From assembly GCA_964555705.1 (NCBI GenBank), contig CAZKTN010000011.1:1-64000 (forward strand): 64,000 nt of DNA, given 5' to 3'. Below the pieces are notes generated by a model. The model was not told the origin of the DNA, did not search any database, and saw only the letters and a list, made by a program, of their open reading frames with translations. Every line of letters starts with the position of its first letter. The stretch's first letter is position 1. This document shows positions 9,301 through 18,613 of this stretch, in pieces. The DNA comes from ZLKRG44 sp964555705. GTDB taxonomy: Bacteria > Planctomycetota > Phycisphaerae > Phycisphaerales > SM1A02. Position numbers and translations under genes: made by a program.

Positions 9301-10758
9301 GTCGACGCGCGCCTGGCGCTGTCCCGCGGATGGAGTCGCGGCCGCGACCTGAGTCACCGTGCCGCCGCGCGCCACATCCGCGCGGAGTGCGCCAACCGCA
9401 AGGTCATCGCGCGCCTCAACACGGACCGGAACCACAGCGGTCGGCAGCACGGTCTCGTCAGCGGCCGGCTCCGACACGACCACCTCTGGCGGACGATCCT
9501 CCACCACGGACACATCGATGGTGACAGGGTCCACATTCGCCACGCCATCGGAGTCGCGCAGGTTCACCGAGAGCGTCGCGTCGCTGATCGCCTGCCACGA
9601 GATCTCCCATACCGCTGCGCCGACCTCGTCGGCCACCACGCGAACCTCAGGCACCGTGTCCTGGCCCTTCATCGAGAATGTGGCCGCGATCCACGCCGCA
9701 AACGCCTCAGGATCGGACACCGCGTCCGGTGGCGCCGCCGCACGCGAGGGCTGCATCGTCACCGTGATGCGCGATCCGGCAACCACCGGGTCCGTGATGC
9801 GGCCCCGCGAACCCGTCGCATCTCCGAGATCCTGCTCGCGCGGAGGCACCGCATTGCGCGCGTAGTCCGGCGGCGTCACGGTCGCCCTCGCCGATGCGAT
9901 CGATGGCGGCTCGACGATGTCCACGCGCTGCACCGGCGTCGACACGTCAGCGGTGCGGAACTGGAACTCGATCGCGCGCTCCCCCGGCTCAACGAGCCGC
10001 TCGAAGCGCGCACCGGACTGGCGCACCGCAAGCGACTCCTCCCAACCGCCGAAGAGCCCGCTGGCGTTCATGCGCCGGATGCGGACCCACACCCGCTCGC
10101 GTGCCGCATCGCCACGCGTCAGCTCTGCGCGAAGAGGAAGCGCCGCGCCCCGCGGATGGTGCGTCACCTCTGTCCTGCTCTCGATGCCGGTGCGCGCCGG
10201 CCACTCCGCTGCGGTCCATGGCATGAACAGCCGCTGCATGCCGACTGCGCTCATCGTGGGCGCGACCGCCGCGATGACGAGCGCTACGGCCCCCATCGCC
10301 GCAAGGCGCACCACACGTCGCCTGCACGGCCGTGCGTCGATCACCCCGAGCACATCGCGCTCGTTCACGTTCGTGACGACGCCGCGAACGACTGCGGCCT
10401 CGAACGGCGATGCGCCCGCTCCTGACGCGCCATGCGCCGACGCGAACTCGAGCGCCGACGCGATGCGCCCGCTCATCGCCGGAATCCGCCGCTCCGCCTT
10501 CAGCGCGATCGACACTGGCGACACCCGCATCCGCCATGCGGGACGGATGCGCCTCCACACCGTCCATGCCACGGCGCCGGTCCACACCGCAAGGAGAACC
10601 GCGCGAAGCGGAGCCGGAAGCCGCAGCATGAGGTCGATGAGGATGAATGCGCACGCAAGCGCCAGCGCGAGCGCGCCCAGCGAGCTGAGCCTCTCGACGA
10701 CCAGCAAGGTGCGCACCCGATGCGCCGCCCGCTCGAACACGGCGGTAAATGAGCTCAT
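6349..10758 (-). CDS. Giant membrane-anchored coiled-coil protein (DUF4175-like)
   Basis: 1469 residues. Two hydrophobic segments lie near the N terminus (about 24-60) and a third near 155-175. A periplasmic-type beta-rich region follows (about 185-520), then several hundred residues very rich in Ala, Arg and Glu that should form long coiled coils, and a low-complexity Gln/Ser tract at about residues 1325-1370 (bases about 6655-6765). The C-terminal 90 residues return to a normal composition (KWWTEQYYRRIAEEA). The layout matches the large DUF4175-like proteins found with MoxR/BatA genes; I am not certain of the family name. It is probably a scaffold or partner of the two VWA proteins encoded just upstream. 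Starts at ATG 10758, 15 nt after the previous stop. Confidence 0.85.
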   Translation of the reverse strand: MSSFTAVFERAAHRVRTLLVVERLSSLGALALALACAFILIDLMLRLPAPLRAVLLAVWTGAVAWTVWRRIRPAWRMRVSPVSIALKAERRIPAMSGRIASALEFASAHGASGAGASPFEAAVVRGVVTNVNERDVLGVIDARPCRRRVVRLAAMGAVALVIAAVAPTMSAVGMQRLFMPWTAAEWPARTGIESRTEVTHHPRGAALPLRAELTRGDAARERVWVRIRRMNASGLFGGWEESLAVRQSGARFERLVEPGERAIEFQFRTADVSTPVQRVDIVEPPSIASARATVTPPDYARNAVPPREQDLGDATGSRGRITDPVVAGSRITVTMQPSRAAAPPDAVSDPEAFAAWIAATFSMKGQDTVPEVRVVADEVGAAVWEISWQAISDATLSVNLRDSDGVANVDPVTIDVSVVEDRPPEVVVSEPAADETVLPTAVVPVRVEARDDLAVGALRADVARGGTVTQVAAATPSAGQRQARVDGALDVASTGAAPGDVLELYGVASDIRMAGSGADGVRSVPRRLRVISGSQFDEEMRAALAALRQSAIRSDERQRALIERDDAPGEMVRPQGELSERLAGLERTVTGLRSRLARNRADDDALRSVLDAAEDLVAEAAARSNEAREGMQGAAESAQAAQDADRAGNAADAARARASSERAQAQARTAQEAVRAELEDLATLLDRDRDAWAAGRQLEKVTESLAKADAARRAAGARTAGRGREELDAAEAAELDRAAQAADEAARAAREAMEALAERAERVKSADPARAEALREAVRRGEEGSLESRTEQAAQSTRENRMDEASRASAQAAETVKQMMSELADDERSRTETLRRRLASMLEALEGLLTRAESAQRSADALAPDASAAEAEAREAGTLNQQALAVADEGRAGGPSMQRIVRTVERGAESAGRGASALRRAPPAVADGAGALARATTLFREARDLARSEERRNEARDRERRVRALAEAYRALADRQEGVVVAVTALSQLDAGAARDRRRIMEARRAGVEQDSVRAAARAIADDNEDVRASEVLMNSTEALSDAASRAAADLRDGTARAQTAAECADVLQILRGLAAALAEQAAERNPFEEAQAQGGDQGGGGGGGGEGEADEPVVPPVAELKVLRAVQHGLAERTRAVGAGELPAEMLRTVAQRQADIAALAEKVREEIERRMQEQRERAGPSVEQVPDDAPDGDGAQVQPGPGSPAPSMLWPQSAAPSGNQSSAKQGVAPPESPASPPPKSLDELLGIGDRKGGSGEAPAADDAARAAAEAERAARERLAKVLNDEQLRDLMREVVAGMRRSATLLDGKESGTAVQRVQAETIARLDALIESAQQRQQQQQRQQQSSSSSSSSQSQSSGQQQQQGQSQGDEESQREAERRAAEEARRRAQEQAQREAGGAGEPQGGMPEVDPAEAAQGGPLEQSEAEWGRLPARTREAVRQGLREKMSTTYKWWTEQYYRRIAEEARK

Positions 10759-10773
10759 CGTTCGTCAGGAAGC

Positions 10774-13077
10774 CTACGCGAGCCGCACGGCCCGGCGGCC
10801 AATCCATTCGGCGGCAAGCAGCAGAATGAGCAGCGCCAGCGCTGCAGGGCTGCGCGTCAGCGGGTCAGTGGTCGATTGCGAGCTGTCCGATGCGCGCCGC
10901 GGGATCAGGTCGGGCACCGCATCGAGCGCGTCCCGCTGCAGCACCACGCCACCGGTCGACTCCGCAATCGCCCTCAGCTGCGCATGGTCCGTGGAAGGAT
11001 CCGCGGACTCGAGGTCCCCGCGCACGCTCTCGACCACAGCCTCGGCCTGGCCGACTCGGCTGTCATCCACCCGGATGCGCCACACGCCCGGCTCCTCTGG
11101 CGCCCACGTCGCAGCCCACACCGCCTCACCTGCGCCCGAACTGCGCCGAAGCTGGATCACCTGCGCAGACCCTCCATCGATGCGCTCCGCACGCGCCTCG
11201 ACCGCCGTGTCGCCGACAGCCTCCGCCACCTTCGAGTCGGTGACGACGAGCCTCAGTACGGTGCCCCTCGCGACCTCCACCATCCGCGCGTCGGATTCGA
11301 GCACTGCACCCCTTCCGCCTGCGTCGACCGAGTGGCGCGCAAGGAACCGCAGCAGCTGCAGCCAGAAGCGCTCCTGGTACGTCTCGCCAACGCCACGGCG
11401 CCAACGCCATGTCTCGTCCGTCGCGACGTAGATGACCTGCCCGGAACCGAACCGCATCGAGAGCACCACCGGCCATCCCTCGTCACGCAATGCGCCCGAT
11501 GCGCGCGCGAGCACCTCCGTCGCAGGCTTGAGCTGGCCGGCGTCGATCCGCTGCACCCACTCGAGTTCGGCGAGCGACGTGGGCCAGTCGGCGCTTGCGT
11601 CGCCGAGCCTCATCACTCCAGCGCGGCGCGCTGCACCTGTGGGCGCAAGGCCCACGGGCTCGTCGATCCGCTCGATGGAGGGCCCGATCCTGATCGGCAC
11701 AAGGTCCTCGAGCGCTGTGCCTCGCCAGCTCACTGGCGTTGACCTCTCGCCTGCAAGCCACAGCAGGCCAGCGCCACGCTCGGACACCGCTGTGGCGATC
11801 TCCGACACCTGCGTCGGCGACAGCGCGCCCGCGGGAACATCGCCGAGGATCACGAGGTCGTATGCGCTGAACTCCTCGCGCGTCTGCGGGAGCCGGTACA
11901 GCGGTGCGTTTCCCTCCTGCGCGAAGTCCCTGTCCGCTGAGAGCAGCATCACCGATGCCTCGATCGACGGCTCGCGCACGAGCATGTTCTTGAGGTACCG
12001 GTACTCCCATCTCGGGTAGCCCTCGATGTAGAGGATGCGCAGCGGGCGATCCACCAGCTCCACATCGACGCGGCGCTCGTCGTTCCCTGGCGACAGGTCA
12101 CGCGGCGCATCCGCATCGAACGGGCGCACACGCACCGACCATCGTGCGCGACCCGCATCGGCCGGGCTTGAGACGAGCGTCGTCTCGAGCCTTCCGTCCT
12201 CGAACTCGCCTGGCGTCAGGGTGCGCGCGTCGAGCACGCGCCCCGAGTCCAGATCGACGAGCTCCACGACCATCGAGGACTCAGGCGGCCGTCCGCGCAC
12301 CTGCACCACGGCTGTCACCGGCACCTGGTCGCGCACGAAGGCGCGGGCCGGACCCTCCGCGTCGGTCACCGCAATGTCGGACACGGCATCCGACGATCCC
12401 ACAGGAAGCACGAAGACGGGAACCGACTTTGACTGGAGTTCGCGCAGAAGCTCGCGCTGCACCGGTCGCTGCGACCTCCCGTCACTCACGAGCACGATGC
12501 CTGCGAGCGGCCGCCCGCCCGCAGCACGCTGCGCTGCCGTGAGCGCTGAGCCGATGTCCGTCGCCCATCCCTCGGGCGCGCCTGGCGCACGCGGATCGAA
12601 GGGGACAGGCGTGCCGTGGAACCCCAGCCACTCCACATGGCGCTCCTGCGCCAGCCGGTCCCACGCCGGATCGCTCAGCATGTCCTGCGCGGACGCATCA
12701 CGCGACAGCGGACCGTCCGTCACCTGCATGCTGCGGCTGCGGTCGACGAGCACCACGACGCAGTCGCGCTCGAGCTCGCGGACAGTGTGCGTCCACTGCG
12801 GGCCGGCAAGGCATGCGACAAGCAGCAGCAGCACCAGGCCCCGAAGAGCGGCCAGCGCTACCGCCGAGTTTCGCGATGCCTGGAGCGCGCGGTAGGTCAC
12901 CCACGCGGCAGCGCCCGCGGCAAGCACGCAGCATGCGATGGCCCACGGAGGCATCGGCGACTGCCAGGACAGCGAGATGTCCTGCGCCTCGGCGGGAATC
13001 GATTCGATGCCGAGGAACCACCGCCACGCCGGTGTGTGCGCCCACTGGGGCAGCGCCATCGCAAGGGTGGCAATCAC
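10774..13077 (-). CDS. Membrane protein with VWA domain and glutamine-amidotransferase-like domain
   Basis: 767 residues. Two membrane segments at about 45-62 and 76-92 precede a von Willebrand A domain with an intact metal site, DRSRS at 112-116. After a beta-sandwich region comes a class-I GATase-like Rossmann domain starting at LRILYIEGYPRWEYRYLKNM. A hydrophobic C-terminal segment (ALALLILLLAAEW) closes the protein. This architecture is typical of BatA/BatB-like partners of MoxR in planctomycetes. The GTG start overlaps the upstream stop (GTGA). The role is probably in cell-envelope assembly or stress tolerance through MoxR-driven remodelling, inferred from family and context. Confidence 0.88.
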   Translation of the reverse strand: MIATLAMALPQWAHTPAWRWFLGIESIPAEAQDISLSWQSPMPPWAIACCVLAAGAAAWVTYRALQASRNSAVALAALRGLVLLLLVACLAGPQWTHTVRELERDCVVVLVDRSRSMQVTDGPLSRDASAQDMLSDPAWDRLAQERHVEWLGFHGTPVPFDPRAPGAPEGWATDIGSALTAAQRAAGGRPLAGIVLVSDGRSQRPVQRELLRELQSKSVPVFVLPVGSSDAVSDIAVTDAEGPARAFVRDQVPVTAVVQVRGRPPESSMVVELVDLDSGRVLDARTLTPGEFEDGRLETTLVSSPADAGRARWSVRVRPFDADAPRDLSPGNDERRVDVELVDRPLRILYIEGYPRWEYRYLKNMLVREPSIEASVMLLSADRDFAQEGNAPLYRLPQTREEFSAYDLVILGDVPAGALSPTQVSEIATAVSERGAGLLWLAGERSTPVSWRGTALEDLVPIRIGPSIERIDEPVGLAPTGAARRAGVMRLGDASADWPTSLAELEWVQRIDAGQLKPATEVLARASGALRDEGWPVVLSMRFGSGQVIYVATDETWRWRRGVGETYQERFWLQLLRFLARHSVDAGGRGAVLESDARMVEVARGTVLRLVVTDSKVAEAVGDTAVEARAERIDGGSAQVIQLRRSSGAGEAVWAATWAPEEPGVWRIRVDDSRVGQAEAVVESVRGDLESADPSTDHAQLRAIAESTGGVVLQRDALDAVPDLIPRRASDSSQSTTDPLTRSPAALALLILLLAAEWIGRRAVRLA

Positions 13078-15326
13078 GCGACCCTCCTCACCGCGCTTGC
13101 CGCCGCACCGATGTGCGATGCGGCACGGCCCATGGCCATCTCCGCCAGTGCGAGCGCGAGCGCGAGCGCGAAGAAGATCCACGCAAGCGAGATGCCCCGC
13201 TCGGCGACTGGAGCATCACCTCGACGCACGCCCGTGCCTGAAGGGCCGTCGCCACGCCACTGTGCGATCGCCGCCGCACGCTCCTCCGGCGGGCCCACAG
13301 TCACCTGCGCGGGCACCGCGGCCGCAATCCACCTCTCCACGGTCCCGGAATCGGTCGGAGCTGTGTCCGCCCACTCCGGCATGATGTCCACTGCGCATAG
13401 CGCGATGCGCCGGCCGGATGAGTCGAGGATCTCAGCGCAGCCAGGACGCATCAGCGGCTCCGAGAGCGTGCCGTCTGGCGAGACCGCGACGTTCGACTGG
13501 GCATCGATCATCCGCAGCTGGCCTCCACCGAACGTCGCCGATGGTGGCTCGATGCGCATCGCACCGGTGCGCACACGTCGCGCAGAGGATGCGATCGCCG
13601 CGCCCTGCCTCACCACCTCCTGCATGAACGGCACCATGATCGGCTTCACGGGCATCGATGACCACGACACCTCAGGCGCCACGGCCACCAGCACGAGCAC
13701 GCCACGCCCAACTTGCGCCGACGCCGCAAGCGCGCTGCCGTCGCGCATCGCGAGCAGCGTCTCGCCCCCTGCGGGCGGCACCTCGATCGAGTGTCGCCGA
13801 GACACGGTCACGGGACCGACGAGGTCACGAAGCTCAGGCGCGAGCTGCGACAGCAGCCTTGATGTCGGCTGCTCGGAGGCAAGGCCTGCGCCATCCGGCT
13901 CGTCGCGTGGCTCCTTCGAGACGTTCCACCCGAGCCCGCACGCCCCGAGCATGCGATCGGCCCAGGATGATGCCATGCGTGCGGCAGGGGGGAACACCAT
14001 GACCACGCCGCCCGACTGCGCGAAGTCGGCGAGCGCCTTCGTGGACGCATCATCGAGAAGGTCCGGCCGAAGCACGACAGCCGCATCAGCGTCGCGAAGC
14101 GCCTTCGCCGTCAGCGATGCAGGATCGACCATCTCGACGCGCACATCGGCATCCTCCACAGGACGCAGCGCCCGGTCGACCCACCGCGCACCGCGGTCAC
14201 CCTCGATGGCCCCATCGGCGACCGGCGCATCGCCGACCTGATCCACGACCACCACAGTGAGCGCACTGCCCGAGTCGACCACGATGTGACGCGTGTCATC
14301 TGCCGGCTGCGCATCGCCAGCGCCAATCGACACGGTGACTGCATGGCCAGCGCCCGACTCGCCATCAACCTGCGACGGCAGCTGGATCGACAGGTCCGAC
14401 GACGACTCGCGCTGGCCATCGGCCCATGGGACCGTCGCGCGCGACGCCGAAATGCCCGCCTCAGCCGCAATCGCCTGCGACAGCGCACGCGCCGCCGCGG
14501 AGGCGCTCCTTGACACTGTGGCCCGGATTGCCTGTGTGCCCTCGGGTGTCGACGGTCCGCGCGGCAACGACTCGAGCGACATGACCGCCGCATTCACCGG
14601 GTCATCCTGGGCAGGCTCTGTCGCTACAGCGAGCATCTCCGGCGACGCATCGCCTGCAGGGGCAACATCACCCTGTCCCGCATCGCCCCAGGTGCCTGCA
14701 CGGTGGTCGGAGCACACCGCGATCAGCCTGCGGCGCGTTTGCTCTCCCTCACGCGTGTCCGGTTCACGTGCAGCGGCCATCCTGATCGCGGCCTGCATCT
14801 GAGACGGCAAGTAAGTGGGCGCCGCCGAGCGAATGGCATCCCGAACGCGGTCGAGGTCCGACGTTGCGGGCCACACCGCCCTGCGAGGTCCCGCATCGGT
14901 GCTTCCGGCGAGCACGAGTGCGGCACGGTCGCCTGCGCCCAACCTCCCGATGATCGCGAGCGCCTCAGACTGCGCACGGGACAGTCCTGTCCCGCCACCT
15001 GACTCGCACCGCTGCGCGACGCCGTCGTCGAGCACGATGACCGCATCAATGCTGCCCACCGACCCAGCGCTTGAGGCGCCTGCGCTTCGCCAGAGCGGCT
15101 CTGCCACCGCCGCCGCCACGCATGCCACCAGCAGGCACCGAAGCGCAAGGAGCACCCACCGCTCGATGCGCCGCCTGCGCTCGGTGCGTCGGATCGCCTC
15201 GCGGAGGATTGCCATCGCTGCCCACTGCACAGGCCTCTTGCGCCGCCTGAAGAGCAGGTGGATGAGGATCGGCAGCGCGACGGCGAGTGCGCCTGCAGCG
15301 AGAAGCCCGGGTGCCGCGAAGGTCAC
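13074..15326 (-). CDS. BatA-like membrane protein with degenerate VWA domain
   Basis: 750 residues. The first 75 form the BatA N-terminal double-transmembrane domain: helix 6-25, then the basic stretch FRRRKRPVQW, then helix 57-75. A VWA-like domain follows, but the metal-ion site reads DDGVA at about 100-104 instead of DxSxS, so it probably does not bind metal in the usual way. A central Rossmann-type region carries SGGVVMVFPPAAR, and a last membrane helix lies near the C terminus (ISLAWIFFALALALALAEM). GTG start in a GTGA overlap with the DUF58 gene. It probably pairs with the downstream VWA protein, which keeps its metal site. Confidence 0.88.
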   Translation of the reverse strand: MTFAAPGLLAAGALAVALPILIHLLFRRRKRPVQWAAMAILREAIRRTERRRRIERWVLLALRCLLVACVAAAVAEPLWRSAGASSAGSVGSIDAVIVLDDGVAQRCESGGGTGLSRAQSEALAIIGRLGAGDRAALVLAGSTDAGPRRAVWPATSDLDRVRDAIRSAAPTYLPSQMQAAIRMAAAREPDTREGEQTRRRLIAVCSDHRAGTWGDAGQGDVAPAGDASPEMLAVATEPAQDDPVNAAVMSLESLPRGPSTPEGTQAIRATVSRSASAAARALSQAIAAEAGISASRATVPWADGQRESSSDLSIQLPSQVDGESGAGHAVTVSIGAGDAQPADDTRHIVVDSGSALTVVVVDQVGDAPVADGAIEGDRGARWVDRALRPVEDADVRVEMVDPASLTAKALRDADAAVVLRPDLLDDASTKALADFAQSGGVVMVFPPAARMASSWADRMLGACGLGWNVSKEPRDEPDGAGLASEQPTSRLLSQLAPELRDLVGPVTVSRRHSIEVPPAGGETLLAMRDGSALAASAQVGRGVLVLVAVAPEVSWSSMPVKPIMVPFMQEVVRQGAAIASSARRVRTGAMRIEPPSATFGGGQLRMIDAQSNVAVSPDGTLSEPLMRPGCAEILDSSGRRIALCAVDIMPEWADTAPTDSGTVERWIAAAVPAQVTVGPPEERAAAIAQWRGDGPSGTGVRRGDAPVAERGISLAWIFFALALALALAEMAMGRAASHIGAAASAVRRVA

Positions 15327-16295
15327 CTTGCGCTCCTCCGCCGGGAGAACGCCTCTCGGCGCGCAAGCGTCGCCGACAGCACGGGACCGACCGACTCGTG
15401 GGTGTCGAACACCGCGAGGTCGAATCCGAAGTCGCGTGCGGCGCGGCGCACCTCGTCAAGGTGCGCCTGCAGCGCATCGAGGTATGCCGCCCTGGCCACG
15501 CGCGTGTCCACGTCGACCGACGCCTCTCCCTCGAGTCCCTCGAACGGCGCCTGCTCGTCCATCGCGAACTCAAGCTCTGCACGGTCGAGCGTGCAGAGCA
15601 GTATCGCGTCGTTCCCGCGGTGCGCGATGCGCGCTAGGCCGGCACGGACCTCCGCGGCAGGAGCCAGGAAGTCGCTGATGATGATGTAGAGCGCGTGACC
15701 GTGGTTCTGCGCGAGCGCCTGGTCCGCCACCTTCGTCCACTGCACCGCACCCTCGACCGGCTCCGATGCGAGGCAGTGCACGATCGCGCGCCACTGGTCC
15801 GGCGCGCCAGACTTGCGCACCCCGCCATGAAGCCCATCGGAGAAGATCGCCAGGCCGACACGGTCTCGCTGCGCGAGCGCAAGGAAGCTGACTGCAGCGG
15901 CAGCGGCTGTGGCGTGGTCGTACTTGGTCCATCGGCTCGCACCTTGCTGCGCACGGGTGCCGCCCCATCCTTCCTTGGCTCCAAGCGTTCCGAAGCGCAT
16001 GGACCCCGAACCGTCGACGAGCACGACGATGTCGAGGTTGGTCTCCTGCCGGTACTCCTTCACGTAGAGCTTGTCGGTGCGCGCGAAGACGCGCCAGTCG
16101 AGGTGTCGGATGCCGTCGCCCGGCGTGTACTGGCGGTGCGACGCGAACTCCACTGCGGCGCCCTGCCGCGGAGAGGAGTGCATCCCGTTCATGGCGCCCT
16201 CAACCACCATCTTCGCGCGAAGCTCGAATGGCGCGAGCTGGGCGAGCGTCTCCGGCGCGAGGTACTGCTCGGCGCGCATCACCCGTGGCGTCGGC

Positions 16296-16303
<8 letters not shown>
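15323..16303 (-). CDS. DUF58 domain protein
   Basis: 326 residues, soluble. The DUF58 signature is clear at about 58-85: HRQYTPGDGIRHLDWRVFAR followed by TDKLYVKEYRQETNLD. A VWA-like fold follows with a metal-site motif DGSGS at 97-101. DUF58 proteins are encoded directly after MoxR ATPases in most bacteria and are thought to be acted on or chaperoned by them. The GTG at 16303 overlaps the moxR stop by 8 nt; ATG 16279 (MRAEQYLAPE) is a possible alternative that removes 8 residues. Confidence 0.92.
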
Positions 16304-17402
<1,099 letters not shown>

Positions 17403-17430
17403 GGTGTCTCCGTGCGTTGCGCCGGTCGAG

Positions 17431-17436
17431 TATAGG
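17431..17436 (+). promoter_or_regulatory. Putative -10 box of mutM
   Basis: TATAGG, 8 nt before the GTG at 17445. On the opposite strand the overlapping TATACT may serve moxR, so the two promoters overlap back to back. Confidence 0.4.
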
Positions 17437-17444
17437 TGCGTGCT

Positions 17445-18332
17445 GTGCCTGAACTGCCGGAAGTCGAGAGCATTCGACGCACGCTCGAGCGTTCCATCGC
17501 CGGCCAGGCGATCCGCGTTGCCCACGTGCAGCGCACCGACATCATCGGCACGCCAGGCAAGCTGCGGGCAGGGCGAGGACAACTGGCGTGCTGCGACGCT
17601 GACTCGCCGATGCGCGCCGCGCTCCTCGATGGCACACGTGTCGCATCGATAGCGCGGCGAGGCAAGCAGCTTGCGATCGTTGCGATGGACGGCCGTGCGC
17701 TTGTGGTGCACCTGGGCATGAGCGGACGGCTTGTCGTCGAGCCACGAAGCGCGGATGCGCATCCGCCGCACACGCACGCGGCATGGCACGTAGGCGAGTC
17801 CAGCACCATGCGATTCACCGACCCTCGGCGCTTCGGCGCGCTCGTGCCATGCGCAGATGCGCAAGACCTCGACAGGCACTGGTCCGACCTCGGACCTGAC
17901 GCCCTCGAGATCGGCGAGAGCGCACTTGCGAGAGCGCTCGCATCGCGACGCACATCCATCAAGGCTGCGCTCCTCGACCAGTCGCTCATCGCCGGACTCG
18001 GCAACATCTACGTCGACGAGATCCTTCACCGGGCCGGCATCCATCCGCTGATGCGCGCACACCGGGCCGCCCCGCATGCGGAGCTGGTGGCCCGGTGCAT
18101 GCATTCGGTCCTCGATGCAGCGATTGCCGCCGGCGGGTCAACATTGAGGGACTATGTCGATGCGACCGGTAACCCTGGGGCGTATGTCACTCTCCACCGC
18201 GTCTATGGACGGGCTGGCGAACCCTGCGACCGTTGCCAATCCACCATCAGGTCGGCGGTAGTGGGTGGCCGGACGACCGCGTTCTGCGCGAGGTGCCAGG
18301 GGCGGGTCCGTCCGGTCGTTCATCCCTTGTAA
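17445..18332 (+). CDS. mutM: Formamidopyrimidine-DNA glycosylase
   Basis: Bifunctional glycosylase/AP lyase that removes 8-oxoguanine and related lesions. 295 residues. The protein begins P-E-L-P-E-V-E after the initiator, giving the catalytic N-terminal Pro and Glu; this fixes the GTG at 17445 rather than the in-frame GTG at 17436. Other landmarks: RRGKQL (the conserved Lys region), FTDPRRFG, DQSLIAGLGNIYVDEIL (helix-two-turn-helix) and a C-terminal zinc finger CDRC...CARC. Confidence 0.96.
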   Translation: MPELPEVESIRRTLERSIAGQAIRVAHVQRTDIIGTPGKLRAGRGQLACCDADSPMRAALLDGTRVASIARRGKQLAIVAMDGRALVVHLGMSGRLVVEPRSADAHPPHTHAAWHVGESSTMRFTDPRRFGALVPCADAQDLDRHWSDLGPDALEIGESALARALASRRTSIKAALLDQSLIAGLGNIYVDEILHRAGIHPLMRAHRAAPHAELVARCMHSVLDAAIAAGGSTLRDYVDATGNPGAYVTLHRVYGRAGEPCDRCQSTIRSAVVGGRTTAFCARCQGRVRPVVHPL

Positions 18333-18613
18333 AGGAAGAGTTCTCTCTCTTCCCCAGTACAGATGCTGTCATCTTGTGGACAACTCGCGCACGCGCGGGC
18401 GCATCATCAGTCGCAGCATCGGTTTGCGAGCCGAAGCGGCGCACTGAGAGCATGTCGATCAGCGTCCCGCGCCACGCAAGAGCGTTCTGTGAGCGGACCG
18501 TGCAGCTCGGCAAGGACCAGGGCCTGCTCCCCGATCCGCAGAACGGAGGCTGACGACAGACACTCCGGCGCCCGCAGAAGACCGGTTATCCACAGCGTGC
18601 AGACAGGGGGCGG
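18333..18613. other. Intergenic region with two DnaA boxes; candidate oriC
   Basis: This 281-bp gap between the 3' ends of mutM and dnaA has no convincing gene. It holds a perfect DnaA box TTATCCACA at 18586-18594 (plus strand) and a near-consensus TTGTCCACA at 18375-18383 (minus strand). The first 80 bases are less GC-rich than the surroundings. Position next to dnaA makes it a candidate replication origin or a DnaA-controlled site; two boxes alone do not prove either. Confidence 0.4.
18334..18353 (+). terminator. Possible stem-loop after mutM
   Basis: A 7-bp inverted repeat (GGAAGAG / CTCTTCC) with a 6-nt loop starts 2 nt after the mutM stop. There is no T tract, so terminator activity is uncertain. 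Confidence 0.25.

Noticed and set aside
9600..9900. GC-rich tandem-like triplet runs in several genes that might be repeats or CRISPR
   Set aside because: They are codon-level repeats in Ala/Arg/Pro-rich proteins; no direct repeats with unique spacers were seen anywhere.
17403..18104. Longer N-terminal version of MoxR
   Set aside because: The added part is antisense to mutM; the ATG at 17402 has a ribosome binding site and starts a normal-length MoxR.
18453..18553. 33-codon frame in the gap before dnaA
   Set aside because: No ribosome binding site and no conservation clue; lies in the candidate origin region.
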